Assembly (NCBI RefSeq): GCF_019754935.1
Contig: NZ_JAGSOA010000001.1
Span: 806,001 to 870,000 of the forward strand
DNA: 64,000 nucleotides
DNA from: Corynebacterium parakroppenstedtii
GTDB lineage: Bacteria; Actinomycetota; Actinomycetes; Mycobacteriales; Mycobacteriaceae
Reading direction: 5' to 3'
Shown here: positions 63,491 to 64,000 of the stretch, in pieces
Numbering within the stretch: position 1 is the stretch's first letter
Layout of the letters: each line of letters opens with the position of its first letter
The notes under the pieces: generated by a model
Told to the model about the DNA's origin: nothing
The model's database searches: none
The model's input: only the letters and a program-made list of their open reading frames with translations
Position numbers and translations under genes: made by a program

Positions 63491-64000
63491 TTACCGCTCC
63501 GGTTTCACCAAGGGGAACAACACGGTTTCCCGAATCCCCAACCCGGTTAATGCCATCAGCAACCGGTCAATACCCATTCCGGTTCCCGCCGTCGGGGGCA
63601 TGCCCTGTTCCATCGCCTGGAGGAAGTCCTCGTCCAGGACCATGGCTTCGTCATCGCCACCGGCCGCTAAACGCGCCTGGTCCTCAAAGCGCTGACGCTG
63701 GATCACGGGGTCGATCAACTCGGAATAGCCCGTCGCCAACTCAAAACCGCGGACGTACAGATCCCACTTTTCGGTCACACCGGGCTTCGACCGGTGATCG
63801 CGCGTCAACGGGGACGTCTCGACCGGGAAGTTGCGGACGAACACCGGCCCATCCAGTTGGTCAGCGCACAGCTCCTCCCAGATTTCCTCGACGAATTTCC
63901 CGTGGCCCCATCCGGTGCCCGGTTCCACACCAATCGTCCTCGCGATCGCCTTTAATTCGTCGACGGTCGAATGAATGGTCACCTCGGGCTGGCCGGGGAA
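63491..64000 (-). CDS. Class II lysyl-tRNA synthetase domain, LysX-like, 5' part outside window
   Basis: Only the last 169 codons are present. They contain [17 protein letters not shown] (motif 2 end), [21 protein letters not shown] and motif 3 [19 protein letters not shown], typical of lysyl-tRNA synthetases. The [20 protein letters not shown] and [12 protein letters not shown] sequence is closer to what I know of LysX, the actinobacterial fusion that adds lysine to phosphatidylglycerol, than to plain LysS. The N-terminal membrane domain that would decide this lies beyond the window. The frame is open to the edge. Confidence 0.75.
   Translation of the reverse strand, partial: FPGQPEVTIHSTVDELKAIARTIGVEPGTGWGHGKFVEEIWEELCADQLDGPVFVRNFPVETSPLTRDHRSKPGVTEKWDLYVRGFELATGYSELIDPVIQRQRFEDQARLAAGGDDEAMVLDEDFLQAMEQGMPPTAGTGMGIDRLLMALTGLGIRETVLFPLVKPER

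Overview
The window looks like a chromosomal segment of a Corynebacterium. The evidence is a fused biotin carboxylase/BCCP (accBC) close to a DtsR-type carboxyltransferase, a small epsilon subunit and birA; a monomeric NADP isocitrate dehydrogenase; an LpdA-type disulfide reductase; a metY-metX pair; a yhjD-trpS pair; a FadE23/FadE24-like pair; and moderate-to-high G+C with many leaderless-looking starts. A lipophilic, host-associated species (for example near C. kroppenstedtii) would fit the secreted endoglycoceramidase-like enzyme and acyl-CoA dehydrogenases, but species is a guess. No rRNA, tRNA, CRISPR array, phage or intact insertion sequence was seen.

Layout. 1-4 kb: birA (partial), accD1, accE, maf. 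4.2-8.5 kb: a two-subunit ABC transporter of the YbtPQ/IrtAB type with a TetR regulator and a DtxR-like operator. 8.6-12.2 kb: DUF3151 protein, membrane protein, ATP-grasp protein and rhodanese. 12.5-17.2 kb: accBC, an NCS2 nucleobase permease, a DUF1707 protein and a small unknown. 17.2-22.6 kb: lpdA, upp, a helical EspC-like protein, a signal-less NlpC/P60 protein and a conserved unknown with two similar halves. 22.7-27.2 kb: a ribose-type sugar ABC transporter and an adenosine deaminase with an odd metal-binding-like tail. 27.3-35.4 kb: D,D-carboxypeptidase, an alanine-rich secreted protein, yhjD, trpS, exonuclease III and an MFS exporter with a repetitive basic N-terminal extension. 36-39.9 kb: LtrA, 3-methyladenine glycosylase, and a membrane protein divergent from a TetR regulator. 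40.2-44.2 kb: icd and aspA. 45.2-48.6 kb: metY-metX preceded by McbR-like operators and bracketed by a diverged unknown repeat. 48.9-53.8 kb: a PRC-barrel/DUF2382 protein with an early amber codon, mntR and mntABC. 53.8-64 kb: glutaminase-STAS, GNAT, GH5 glycosidase, DUF3017, folD, DUF1304, an amber-interrupted gene, two acyl-CoA dehydrogenases and the 3' end of a LysX/LysS-type gene.

How the genes fit together. BirA, AccBC, AccD1 and AccE can form and biotinylate one acyl-CoA carboxylase feeding fatty acid synthesis; the FadE pair points the other way, to acyl-CoA oxidation. Salvage (upp, NCS2 permease, adenosine deaminase) recurs. Metal handling is represented by mntR/mntABC and possibly by the iron-type ABC pair. 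Cell-envelope work is represented by the carboxypeptidase, the NlpC/P60 protein and probably lysX.

The points most worth a second look are: a repeat family bracketing metYX; two genes interrupted near their start by an in-frame TAG; and lineage-specific repeat or tail extensions grafted onto housekeeping proteins (BirA, adenosine deaminase, an MFS transporter).
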